Part shown: piece after piece, positions 6,616 through 13,774 of the stretch
Layout: the number at the start of each line of letters is the position of its first letter
Numbering within the stretch: the stretch's first letter is position 1
DNA from: an uncultured Ruminiclostridium sp.
GTDB taxonomy: Bacteria > Bacillota > Clostridia > Oscillospirales > Ruminococcaceae
DNA length: 42,640 nt
NCBI GenBank assembly: GCA_934490165.1
Contig: CAKSTB010000022.1
Span: forward strand, 1-42,640
Direction: 5' to 3'
Made by a program: the position numbers and the translations under genes
The notes under the pieces: model-generated
The model's input: the letters and a program-made list of their open reading frames with translations, nothing else
Told to the model about the DNA's origin: nothing
Databases searched by the model: none

Positions 6616-6644
6616 TAGACAAAAGCGTGAATACACCTTATAAT
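6616..6644 (+). promoter_or_regulatory. Promoter of nitroreductase gene
   Basis: TAGACA (6616-6621), a 17-bp spacer and TATAAT (6639-6644), about 89 bp before the start codon. Confidence 0.65.
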
Positions 6645-6732
6645 AAAACCACAGCATAGCAGTTGATCTGCCCGACAAAGCGAAATTCGGAAAACTACCG
6701 CGAAATAACACTATGAAGAGAGGAATTGAAAA

Positions 6733-7359
6733 ATGGAATTTTATAATGTAATCGAAAAAAGAAGAACTGTTCGTGACTTTGAAAACGAAACTATCCCTGA
6801 TGAAATTGTCGAAAGGATAATTTCAGCCGGACTTAAAGCTCCTACAAACGATCACATGAGAGATTGGCATTACATAGTAATCCGGGATAAGGAAACTGTA
6901 CTTAATTTACTTGAAATAATACCTAAGGGTATTTCTGATAATGATATGGAAAAATTGTTGGAGGACTGGAATCTCAACGACCCGGAACAGCAGGCGGCAT
7001 ACAGAGATGCCGTTCCGAAGCAGCACAGAATGCTGCTTGACGCATCGGTGATCGTAATTCCTTTGCTGAAACAGAAAACAGATATTCTTCATCCGGAAAA
7101 TCTATCTCATCTGAACGGATTTGCTTCGATATGGTGCAGCATTGAAAATATTTTCCTTGCTTCGACTTCGGAGGGTTACGGTTGCACTCTGCGTATTCCG
7201 CTTGGCAATGAAGCCGAATATGCGAGAGCTGTTCTGGGCTTTCCGAAAGATTATTTAATGCCATGCTTTATCGGCATAGGTAAGCCAAAATCCGGCGCGC
7301 CGACTATCAGGCAGAAAGACATTGATGTTAAAGAACGTATCCACCTGAACAGATGGTAA
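6733..7359 (+). CDS. Nitroreductase family FMN oxidoreductase
   Basis: A 208-aa nitroreductase-fold protein. The N-terminal RRTVRDF (10-16) contributes the basic FMN-phosphate contacts. A central helix carries SIENIFLASTSEGYGCTL, and a C-terminal IGIGKPK segment is typical of the family. These enzymes use FMN and NAD(P)H to reduce nitro compounds, quinones or other electrophiles. The ribosome site AGAGAGGAATTG lies before ATG 6733. It is transcribed alone between its own promoter and a strong terminator. The natural substrate is unknown. Confidence 0.88.
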   Translation: MEFYNVIEKRRTVRDFENETIPDEIVERIISAGLKAPTNDHMRDWHYIVIRDKETVLNLLEIIPKGISDNDMEKLLEDWNLNDPEQQAAYRDAVPKQHRMLLDASVIVIPLLKQKTDILHPENLSHLNGFASIWCSIENIFLASTSEGYGCTLRIPLGNEAEYARAVLGFPKDYLMPCFIGIGKPKSGAPTIRQKDIDVKERIHLNRW

Positions 7360-7389
7360 GCTTCCGCTTATCGGGCATATCAGTAAACC

Positions 7390-7423
7390 AAAGGAGCAGC
7401 CGCCACGGTTGCTCCTTTATTGT
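7390..7423 (+). terminator. Terminator of nitroreductase gene
   Basis: A 13-bp stem, AAAGGAGCAGCCG against CGGTTGCTCCTTT with one G.U pair and a 3-nt loop, then ATTGTATTTATTTG. It can also serve the convergent GNAT gene. Confidence 0.8.
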
Positions 7424-7471
7424 ATTTATTTGTCTGATAAACGGAATTTGGTGCCGTTACAAACTGAAATA

Positions 7472-8218
7472 TTACTTCCCGAGCAATTTCAAAAATCTTT
7501 TGTCATTCATTTGCTCGTTTGTAAGATAGTTTCCGTCCAGAAACAGTGCATACGTTGTGATAGGTGACGGTGCATTCCGTGCTTCTTCTTTGCTTTGCAA
7601 ACGGACGGATCTGAATTGTACGTTGTTTTCCTTTGCCACCTCTTCTACAACAGGAACATATTTCGCGTTAAACGGGCATTGATCGGTATAGTATAAAACA
7701 TATCCATTTTCGTCGATATGAGGGTGTTTTGCACATTCTTTGAATTCAGGTAAAGGTGCATTTTTTGTAAACGGCAAATACCATAACTGAATACCGTTAT
7801 CCGCTTCATCGCAAACGCTGAAACCTTTATACTGCAAGAACTTAGGGTCAGCCAAAAACGGCTTTTTCTTTTTGGACGATAAAATACACAGTCCCTTTTT
7901 ATTTTTGCTCTTGCTGTCCTCAATACAGGCATTCAATAAATCTGTAGAATATCCGTGTCCCTTGAAAGAGCCGGCTACCCACAAGCAGTTAATAAACATA
8001 TACTCATCTGCGATTATCGGATTCCACGCATTTTCAGCAGGTATATATTCAATAAAGCACTTACCGCGTTCTGTACTTTTCAGGAAAACAAGACCGTCCT
8101 CAAATCGCTCTCTTAACCATGCTTTTTTTGTTGACACCTGAATGTCATTGTTGTTTGAAATTGCACAACATATGTGCTCTTTGGCGATATTCTCGCCTGT
8201 CACTCTGATATACTCCAT
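7472..8218 (-). CDS. GNAT N-acetyltransferase with YoaP C-terminal domain
   Basis: A 248-aa two-domain protein. Residues 1-150 form a GNAT fold with the acetyl-CoA loop at VAGSFKGHGYSTDLL (81-95). From about residue 172 a thioredoxin-like YoaP domain begins at VLYYTDQCPFN. The architecture matches B. subtilis YoaP-type proteins. It presumably acetylates an unknown amine substrate in the cytoplasm. It is a monocistronic minus-strand gene with its own promoter at 8274-8302. Confidence 0.85.
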   Translation of the reverse strand: MEYIRVTGENIAKEHICCAISNNNDIQVSTKKAWLRERFEDGLVFLKSTERGKCFIEYIPAENAWNPIIADEYMFINCLWVAGSFKGHGYSTDLLNACIEDSKSKNKKGLCILSSKKKKPFLADPKFLQYKGFSVCDEADNGIQLWYLPFTKNAPLPEFKECAKHPHIDENGYVLYYTDQCPFNAKYVPVVEEVAKENNVQFRSVRLQSKEEARNAPSPITTYALFLDGNYLTNEQMNDKRFLKLLGK

Positions 8219-8273
8219 ATGTACTTCCCTATAGATTTAAATTTATACGGCAGATAACCACCCGCATAAACTT

Positions 8274-8302
8274 ATTATACTATATTCTCCCGCTTTTTTC
8301 AA
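8274..8302 (-). promoter_or_regulatory. Promoter of GNAT/YoaP gene
   Basis: Minus strand: TTGAAA (8297-8302), 17-bp spacer, TATAAT (8274-8279). Confidence 0.8.
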
Positions 8303-8456
8303 TTGCTTTTGTGGAAACTGTTTCTCAAGCTGAATTCAGAAACGGTTGCTTTGCATTGCATAATCGCACAAAATCATAAATCGGAGAAGTCGGTTTGGTT
8401 TTATCGTCATAAAGAGTGTTTGCCAAGGCAACAGCGGTAAGTATAAAAATTACTCG

Positions 8457-8639
8457 CATCCCCTAGAGAGCTTTCGGAAAACGCTCGAATGTGAGATGGT
8501 TGATATCAGCCATCTCACATTTGAGGAAGCAAAAAGAAAGATAGTCGAGTACATTGAGTTGTACTACAATTCAGATAGACTGCATTCAGAAATAAATTAT
8601 TCAATCCCAAATCAGTTTTTCACTCTTTTATCTGTCTGA
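8457..8639 (+). pseudogene. IS3-family transposase C-terminal remnant
   Basis: About 60 plus-strand codons read HPLESFRKTLECE, then LTFEEAKRKIVEYIELYYNS and RLHSEINYSIPNQF before a TGA at 8637-8639. This is the typical end of the IS3/IS150 OrfB integrase core (ESF-x-x-xL, YI-x-x-YN-x-xR-xH, P-x-x-F). The N-terminal catalytic region is absent, no inverted ends were found, and no complete element remains. It lies 66 bp from the 3' end of tRNA-Arg. Confidence 0.85.
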
Positions 8640-8667
8640 AATTCTTGACAAGTTTCATGAATAATAC

Positions 8668-8705
8668 AAAAAGAAAAGTCACTCTCACGAGCGACTTTTC
8701 TTTTT
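8668..8705 (-). terminator. Terminator of tRNA-Arg
   Basis: A long stem, AAAAAGAAAAGTC-x-CTC against GAG-x-GACTTTTCTTTTT, with a 4-nt loop. On the minus strand it follows directly after the tRNA CCA and ends in TTTTCTTTTT. Confidence 0.85.
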
Positions 8706-8779
8706 GGCACCCCCTGCGGGAATCGAACCCACAACTAACCCTTAGGAGGGGTTTATTATATCCATTTAACTAAGGAGGC
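8705..8779 (-). tRNA. tRNA-Arg (anticodon CCU)
   Basis: The minus strand folds with acceptor GCCTCCT/AGGGGGT (two G.U pairs), the D-arm region TAGTTAAATGG, anticodon stem AACCC/GGGTT with loop CTCCTAA (anticodon CCT, codon AGG), T loop TTCGATT, discriminator G and encoded CCA. It is 75 nt, the same length and overall pattern as the E. coli AGG-reading arginine tRNA. Confidence 0.94.
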
Positions 8780-8806
8780 GTGCCTGCTATTAAATTAACA
8801 GATAAT

Positions 8807-8835
8807 ATTATACACTATTCGCCAATAATTTGCAA
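8807..8835 (-). promoter_or_regulatory. Promoter of tRNA-Arg
   Basis: Minus strand: TTGCAA (8830-8835), 17-bp spacer, TATAAT (8807-8812), 27 nt before the tRNA 5' end and immediately after the upstream ATPase gene. Confidence 0.82.
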
Positions 8836-8850
8836 GCACTTTGGGAAAAA

Positions 8851-9477
8851 TTATTTATAGAGTTTACCGTCACAGACCGTCAGTATCCTGTCGGCATAGG
8901 CGGCATCTTCAAGGTCGTGAGTGATAAGAATCACGGTTTTGCCGCATTCGTGACGTGAGCGCAGAAGCTCCATGACCTCCTTGCTTGAGCGGCTGTCAAG
9001 GCTTCCGCAGGGTTCGTCTGCAAGGATCAGCTCCGGGTCGGCGGCTATGGCTCTTGCGATCGCTACACGCTGCTGCTGACCGCCCGAAAGCTCATACGGC
9101 TTGTGCGACAGCCTTGCGGATAAACCCACGGCTTCAAGTGCCGCTTTACTGCGCGCTATGCGCTTTGCGGACGGCATACCCCTGTAGGTCAGGGGCAGAG
9201 CAACGTTTTCAAGCACTGATAATGTCGGGATAAGGTTGAACGCCTGGAATACAAAGCCTATCTTTTCGTTTCTTATGCGACTTAGCTCCACATCGGACAG
9301 CATACCGGTGTCAAGCCCCGAAAACATATATGTTCCGCTGTCGCAGGTGTCGAGCAGTCCGAGGATATTCATCAGCGTGGATTTTCCCGAGCCGCTCGGA
9401 CCTGTTATAGCTATAAATTCGCCCTCGTTTACCGTAAGGTCTACGTTGTCAAGTGCCTGCACCGTGCCGTCTGCCAT
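8851..9477 (-). CDS. ABC transporter ATPase, MacB/LolD type, with defective start
   Basis: 208 aa from the first ATG. Walker A is GPSGSGKST (27-35), the signature is LSGGQQQR, Walker B is LILADEP, and the H loop is ITHD. It is the ATPase class of MacB-like exporters. The first ATG is too late: conserved codons continue upstream (KALISATDISRHYT) and include the tyrosine that normally stacks on the ATP adenine. Following that frame upstream leads to an ACG at 9547-9549, placed 9 nt after GGAGG, exactly where an ATG would be expected. The functional protein is therefore probably 8851-9549 (232 aa) read from ACG, or the gene has lost efficient translation. Its partners, the adaptor and permease at 9815-12029, are on the opposite strand. 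Confidence 0.85.
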   Translation of the reverse strand: MADGTVQALDNVDLTVNEGEFIAITGPSGSGKSTLMNILGLLDTCDSGTYMFSGLDTGMLSDVELSRIRNEKIGFVFQAFNLIPTLSVLENVALPLTYRGMPSAKRIARSKAALEAVGLSARLSHKPYELSGGQQQRVAIARAIAADPELILADEPCGSLDSRSSKEVMELLRSRHECGKTVILITHDLEDAAYADRILTVCDGKLYK

Positions 9478-9496
9478 AGTATAGTGACGCGAAATG

Positions 9497-9682
9497 TCAG
9501 TTGCGCTTATCAGTGCTTTTGTGGTCCGATGTTCGCTTTTTTCCTGCGTATGAATCTACCTCCTTCGGTGAAAAGTAGCGGCACGCGGATACTGCTGTAT
9601 TTGTTATAACGCCCGCACCGTGAAGCCCACAACAGCCGTCATGTTGATGTATACACGGCTCGGTGCATATTATCATATTCAT
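9497..9682 (-). CDS. Small cysteine-rich protein, DUF1540-like
   Basis: A 61-aa protein. AAGGTG precedes ATG 9682. Cysteines are spaced C-x3-C-x6-CC and a further C-RYF follows, resembling small metal-binding DUF1540-type proteins. The lysine-rich C-terminal tail overlaps, in another frame, the ribosome site and the lost start of the exporter ATPase, so the two genes were presumably coupled. Function unknown; the family match is by eye. Confidence 0.6.
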   Translation of the reverse strand: MNMIICTEPCIHQHDGCCGLHGAGVITNTAVSACRYFSPKEVDSYAGKKRTSDHKSTDKRN

Positions 9683-9814
9683 CTGCACACCTTCTTCCTG
9701 CTTTTTTACAAAGCTATTTTTAGCGGCTGTATCCGTAATATTCACAAAATATCAGTAATATTTTCCGCTGTGACAGTCAAACTAAAGAGGTAAAAGTCAA
9801 AAAGGAGAATTAGT

Positions 9815-10840
9815 ATGAACTACCGCAGTATATACAAGAAGAAAAAACGCAGAGCATTCCATATAACAGTCATTGCACTGATAGTTATCGGTGGGCTTTA
9901 CCTCAATATGACACTGCCCTCACTGATAAGAAGCACCGTACCGAGAGTTGATGTCATATTCCCGGAGCGCACCGAATATACGCCGACTGTCACCTGTAGC
10001 GGCACAGTGGGGTATTCGGAGGTGAAAAAGGTCAGGGAAGAAATGCCGCTTATAATAAAAGAATATCCCGTGAATGTCGGGGACAGGGTCGACCAGGGAC
10101 AGACGATCGCGATCGTTGACAGGGACGCTGTGTGTGAGGCACTTGTAAGCGTATACGGCGGTTCGGTTTCCGATGCGCTGACGCTCGCGGAGCTTGCCGA
10201 CAGCATACCTCAGAGCATTGCCTCGCCTGTATCGGGCACAGTGTGCGCATTGGCGGCAGTCGGTGAGCTTGTTGACGCGGGAACGGACATCGCGCAGATA
10301 GGCGGAAAGGGTGCGCTTGTGCTGAATGCGGCAGTGCCCGAGAGAAATCTCGCAAAGATAAAGAGCGGTCAGACAGCCGAGCTCAGTGTTTCGTCTGCTG
10401 AGGGAACTTTCAGCGGCAAGGTGCTGAAGATAAGCGACAGTACAAGAAAACAGTATCTCGGCTCGGTCGAAGAAACCGTTGCCGATGTGACTGTAAGCAT
10501 TGACGATCCCCCGGATAAACTGAAAAGCGGTGACAGCGGCTACGCGGCTATCGAAACAGGTATAAAGCGGGATATAGTGACGCTTCCGTACAGTGCGGTA
10601 ATGCAGGACGATAAGAGCGAATACATTTACGTCATTGAGGAAGGCAGAGCGGTAAGGCGTGATGTTGTGACCGGTCTTGAAATGGCAAAGGTGACCCAGG
10701 TATTCGGGGTGAGCGTTGAGGAAGAGGTCGTTAAAGATACAGCAGGAGTAGCGGTAAACGCAGTGATTATGCGAAACCGCAAAGACAGCTCCGACAGCGG
10801 GAATATATCGGCAGAAAACGGTAAAACTATGACGGACTAA
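9815..10840 (+). CDS. Membrane-fusion (HlyD/MacA-like) efflux adaptor
   Basis: A 341-aa protein with one N-terminal membrane anchor (about 17-38) after a KKKKRR cluster. A biotinyl-lipoyl-like domain follows in two halves (KEYPVNVGDRVDQGQTIAIV and ASPVSGTVCALAAVGELVDA), interrupted by a very short helical insert rather than a long coiled coil. Beta-barrel and membrane-proximal domains end the protein. It would link the exporter permease to extracytoplasmic substrate. The ribosome site AAAGGAG is 8 nt before ATG 9815. It is followed 19 bp later by the permease and is divergent from the ATPase. Confidence 0.85.
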   Translation: MNYRSIYKKKKRRAFHITVIALIVIGGLYLNMTLPSLIRSTVPRVDVIFPERTEYTPTVTCSGTVGYSEVKKVREEMPLIIKEYPVNVGDRVDQGQTIAIVDRDAVCEALVSVYGGSVSDALTLAELADSIPQSIASPVSGTVCALAAVGELVDAGTDIAQIGGKGALVLNAAVPERNLAKIKSGQTAELSVSSAEGTFSGKVLKISDSTRKQYLGSVEETVADVTVSIDDPPDKLKSGDSGYAAIETGIKRDIVTLPYSAVMQDDKSEYIYVIEEGRAVRRDVVTGLEMAKVTQVFGVSVEEEVVKDTAGVAVNAVIMRNRKDSSDSGNISAENGKTMTD

Positions 10841-10859
10841 AAAGAGCGGAGGTAGCGGT

Positions 10860-12029
10860 ATGGGTTTTACATCGGTAATGGCTGATATATGGAGAAGCAA
10901 AAGCAGAAGTGCGCTTACAATGAGCGCAGTAGCCATAGGTATCTTTTCTGTGACGGTGATATCGGCGGTAGGTCAGATAGGTACTGCCAAGATAAACGAA
11001 AGTCTTGACGATATGGGTGTGAACTCGGTGCTCGTGGAGGCACAGGAGGCGGGAGTTACACTCGGAGATAACGATATTAAAAAGCTCGGCGGTTTAAGCG
11101 GAGTTACAGGCGCAATGCCGCTTATGGCGCAGGTCACAAAGTGTGAGCTTATCGAAAGCAATGTTTCGTGTATGGTGTGGGGCGTAAATGAAAAAGCCGA
11201 TGAGATAATATCTATGAAGCCGATACACGGCAGGCTTATCAATGAGGAAGACGTGGAAAAAGCAGAGAACATCTGCGTTATTGATGACAAAATAGCGCTC
11301 GAAACATACGGCAGGACGAACATAGTCGGAAAAACGGTGAGTGTGAATTTCGGCGGCAGGTATAACAATTTTACGGTGATCGGTGTTGCCGAGTCGGGGC
11401 TCAGCCCCATACAGAATATGATGAATGACGCTGTGCCGTACTTCGTGTATATTCCGTACACGACCGCTCAGAACATCTGCGGCAAGACTGATTACGACAA
11501 GATAGCCGTACTGCTTGACAAGAGCGGCGACGGAGAAACGGCGATAGACGGAATAAAAACCTGTATGGCTGATGTCAAGGGCGAGGGCAGTATAAAAATC
11601 AGTGAGCTTCAAAGCCAGAAAAGACAGCTTGACGGAATACTGACTACCGCGACCTCGGCATTGTCGTTCACGGCGGGGATTTCTCTTGCGGTAGCCTCGG
11701 TGTCGGTTATGACGGCTATGCTTGTAAGCGTTGGTGAGCGCAAGCGTGAGATAGGCATAAAAAAGTCGCTCGGGGCAAGAAATATAAGAATAGTCGGCGA
11801 GTTTTTAGCCGAAAGCACTATGATATGCGTTATCGGCAGTATAGTAGGCATTGCGGCGGGGTGCGCGGTAGCGTTTGTCATAGGTCTTGCGGTCGGTGAG
11901 AGCTTTGTTATGCAGACGGACATAATGCTTATCGCGGTCGGAGTGTCGGCGGTCATAGGTATGATATCGGGTAGCTATCCCGCTTATAAAGCGGCAAGGA
12001 TGAAGCCGGTGGATGCGTTGAAGATGTAA
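10860..12029 (+). CDS. MacB-type ABC transporter permease
   Basis: A 389-aa FtsX/MacB permease. Membrane segment 1 is at about 20-42, then an extracytoplasmic MacB_PCD domain (about 45-235) and three C-terminal membrane segments near 262-285, 315-340 and 350-372. The conserved cytoplasmic loop GERKREIGIKKSLGAR precedes segment 3, and the protein ends YPAYKAARMKPVDALKM, the usual MacB tail. With the adaptor upstream and the ATPase at 8851 it makes a tripartite MacAB-like exporter, probably for a peptide or small hydrophobic compound. A duplicate of its last 12 codons lies at 12303-12341. Confidence 0.9.
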   Translation: MGFTSVMADIWRSKSRSALTMSAVAIGIFSVTVISAVGQIGTAKINESLDDMGVNSVLVEAQEAGVTLGDNDIKKLGGLSGVTGAMPLMAQVTKCELIESNVSCMVWGVNEKADEIISMKPIHGRLINEEDVEKAENICVIDDKIALETYGRTNIVGKTVSVNFGGRYNNFTVIGVAESGLSPIQNMMNDAVPYFVYIPYTTAQNICGKTDYDKIAVLLDKSGDGETAIDGIKTCMADVKGEGSIKISELQSQKRQLDGILTTATSALSFTAGISLAVASVSVMTAMLVSVGERKREIGIKKSLGARNIRIVGEFLAESTMICVIGSIVGIAAGCAVAFVIGLAVGESFVMQTDIMLIAVGVSAVIGMISGSYPAYKAARMKPVDALKM

Positions 12030-12070
12030 AAAATATATCGAACAGCGTACTATGTGTGAATTGTCCGTAG

Positions 12071-12090
12071 GGGAGGGGCTTGCCCCTCCC
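12071..12090. repeat. GC-rich hairpin, REP-like
   Basis: GGGAGGGG and CCCCTCCC form an 8-bp stem around a CTTG loop. No T tract follows. Its form suggests a dispersed intergenic repeat rather than a terminator. Confidence 0.5.
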
Positions 12091-12270
12091 GAAATATCAT
12101 GTATCAATGCAGGGTAGCGACGGAGCAGATAGGCGGTGCCTGTTTGATATCTTAAGCCCGCAGTAACGATCCCTCAGTCTTGCGACAGAAAAAGTTTAAT
12201 GAATTCTGATGTTGCCGGTATCACAAAGCAAAATATCAGATAAAATTAGTGCGTGCCTTGTCGCAATCCA

Positions 12271-12290
12271 GCTCCCTTTGGCAAGGGAGC
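12271..12290. repeat. GCTCCCTT hairpin, REP-like
   Basis: GCTCCCTT/AAGGGAGC form a perfect 8-bp stem around TGGC. There is no gene and no T tract nearby. It lies 13 bp before the permease-tail remnant. Confidence 0.5.
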
Positions 12291-12302
12291 CAAGTTTATA
12301 TT

Positions 12303-12341
12303 GTGGCAAGGATGAAGCCTGTGGACGCGCTGAAGATGTAA
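12303..12341 (+). pseudogene. 3' tail of a second MacB-type permease
   Basis: The last 11 codons before TAA 12339-12341 read ARMKPVDALKM, identical to the C-terminus of the permease ending at 12029, with several silent differences. No upstream coding sequence remains, so a paralogous permease was probably deleted here. Confidence 0.75.
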
Positions 12342-12368
12342 AGATTCAAAAAAAATTCCCCCACCCCC

Positions 12369-12417
12369 TTGACAGCTAACGATTATTAGCTTATAATATA
12401 GCTAACGATCGTTAGCT
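12369..12417 (+). promoter_or_regulatory. Promoter with two TetR operators, second cassette
   Basis: TTGACA (12369-12374), 17-bp spacer, TATAAT (12392-12397). An imperfect palindrome GCTAACGATTATTAGC (12375-12390) fills the spacer, and a perfect 18-bp palindrome AGCTAACGATCGTTAGCT (12400-12417) follows the -10. The centres are 26 bp apart. Binding here would block RNA polymerase, as in TetR autoregulation. Confidence 0.85.
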
Positions 12418-12439
12418 TTTTTTGTATCGAGGTGAATAT

Positions 12440-13114
12440 ATGAATAAATCCCCAAAAAAGGAAGACACAAAACAACGCATACTTGACGAAGCGTTGAAGC
12501 TCTTTTCGCAGAGCGGCTTTGACGCGGTGAGCGTTGAACGCATAGCGTCGGCGGTGGGGATAAAAGCGCCGTCACTGTACAAGCACTTTAAAAGCAAGCA
12601 GGAGATATTTGACGCTATCGTTGCGGAAACATACCGCAGGTATGACCTGTTCACGGACGGCATTGACGTGCACGTTTCCGAAAGCAAAGCCGATGAAAAG
12701 GTGTTTGACGGTATTTCCGAGGAAATGCTTGCCGAAAAGGTAAGACAGCTGATAGAATACTCACTGCATGATGAGTATGTCAGCCGTTTCAGGCGAATGA
12801 TGACGATAGAGCAGTTCAGGAATGCAGAGTTCGCGGCAATGTATTCCGAGCGGTATCTCGAGCGACTTGTGCGTTATCACGCGGGACTGTTCAGGGCGCT
12901 TATCAAGTCGGGGACGATAATCGGAGAAGATCCCGATACGCTGGCGCTTGAGTATGTTGCTCCTGTTGTGCTGATGGTCGAGATATGTGACAGACAGCCC
13001 GAAAGGGAAGCGGAGTGTATGAAACGGCTTGAAGCGCACGTCAGGAGCTTTTATCATACATATTCGCCGCATATGGTGAAAAGGGCAGAGAAAAGAGGCG
13101 GCAGGAATGACTGA
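12440..13114 (+). CDS. TetR/AcrR-family transcriptional regulator (second)
   Basis: A 224-aa protein with a TetR N-terminal domain: TKQRILDEALKLFSQSGFDA (about 9-28), then the helix-turn-helix VERIASAVGIKAPSLYKHF. The C-terminal domain is helical and unlike that of the first TetR. GAGGTG precedes ATG 12440; an upstream ATG at 12422 has no ribosome site. Two palindromic operators lie in its promoter. Its last 8 bp overlap the next gene. Likely targets are its own operon and perhaps the exporter genes upstream; the ligand is unknown. Confidence 0.92.
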   Translation: MNKSPKKEDTKQRILDEALKLFSQSGFDAVSVERIASAVGIKAPSLYKHFKSKQEIFDAIVAETYRRYDLFTDGIDVHVSESKADEKVFDGISEEMLAEKVRQLIEYSLHDEYVSRFRRMMTIEQFRNAEFAAMYSERYLERLVRYHAGLFRALIKSGTIIGEDPDTLALEYVAPVVLMVEICDRQPEREAECMKRLEAHVRSFYHTYSPHMVKRAEKRGGRND

Positions 13115-13289
13115 AAGCCGTTTTATACTATGTCCCCACTGCAAGGCAAAAACAAGGGTGAAAATAACACAGGACACGGTGCTTAAAAGTTTTCCGCTTT
13201 ATTGTCCGAAATGCAGAAAAGAAAGCATTATAAACGCGGAAAACTACATAATTACACTAATTCAGACAGACGCTAAGACGCAGTGCTGA
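13107..13289 (+). CDS. Cys_rich_KTR zinc-ribbon-like protein (copy 2)
   Basis: A 60-aa protein overlapping the end of the second tetR by 8 bp. CPHC (9-12), KTR (15-17) and CPKC (33-36) match the family; the segment between the knuckles, DTVLKSFPLYCPKC, closely resembles the copy at 2795-2983. It keeps the C-terminal DAKTQC that copy 1 lost to a stop codon. Its final codons also form the left arm of a terminator. Confidence 0.88.
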   Translation: MTESRFILCPHCKAKTRVKITQDTVLKSFPLYCPKCRKESIINAENYIITLIQTDAKTQC

Positions 13290-13320
13290 CCTAATTAAAG
13301 GCGGCACTGTGCTATTTTTT
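13279..13320 (+). terminator. Terminator of second TetR-KTR cassette
   Basis: CGCAGTGC (13279-13286, inside the last codons of the KTR gene) pairs with GCACTGTG (13304-13311), one G.U pair, followed by CTATTTTTT. The layout is the same as at 2984-3026. Confidence 0.72.
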
Positions 13321-13337
13321 GAAAAGAGGTTTTTTAT

Positions 13338-13757
13338 ATGAAATTATATTTCAGGGACGGAGTTACGATCGCTACTACCGTTATGCTTATATTGCTTGCA
13401 GGGTACATAATTTTCTGCATAGCAACGCGCAAGTCGACTGAGCACTGGGGGCTGAGAAGCCTTATACTGCTTATATTCGGACTTGTTGTGTGCTGCTTTG
13501 CCGCAACCCGTGACGGACTTGACAAGACTATACAGAATATGATCGACGGCAGTTGTGACCCGGGACTGTTTCAGCTTGTCAGCATACCGAACATAGTTGG
13601 CTGTATCGGTGCGCTTGCGGTAATTGTCGGAATAATCGCAACGCCGATCGCAAGGTCGCAGGCGGCGCGCGAGGTGTGGTTCTATGTTATGTCGGGCGGA
13701 ATAACGCTTAAGATACTTACGGTGGAAATTGCCAGAATAATAGCAACGCTCAGATAA
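13338..13757 (+). CDS. Four-helix membrane protein of unknown function
   Basis: A 139-aa protein with hydrophobic segments at about 10-30, 40-58, 82-104 and 113-135. AAGAGG precedes ATG 13338. No family was recognised. It is followed 17 bp later by an FMN reductase gene and is probably co-transcribed with it, downstream of the TetR-KTR cassette. Confidence 0.7.
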   Translation: MKLYFRDGVTIATTVMLILLAGYIIFCIATRKSTEHWGLRSLILLIFGLVVCCFAATRDGLDKTIQNMIDGSCDPGLFQLVSIPNIVGCIGALAVIVGIIATPIARSQAAREVWFYVMSGGITLKILTVEIARIIATLR

Positions 13758-13774
13758 AAGGAAGAGGCAAAAAG

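Noticed and set aside
8457..8779. Integrated element with attachment site in tRNA-Arg
   Set aside because: Only a transposase tail is present; no integrase, no direct repeat of the tRNA 3' end and no element boundary were found.
9920..10936. 338-codon minus-strand frame
   Set aside because: Lies antisense to the efflux adaptor, whose domain pattern and ribosome site are convincing; it is a shadow from biased codon use.
11094..11612. 172-codon minus-strand frame
   Set aside because: Shadow of the MacB-type permease.
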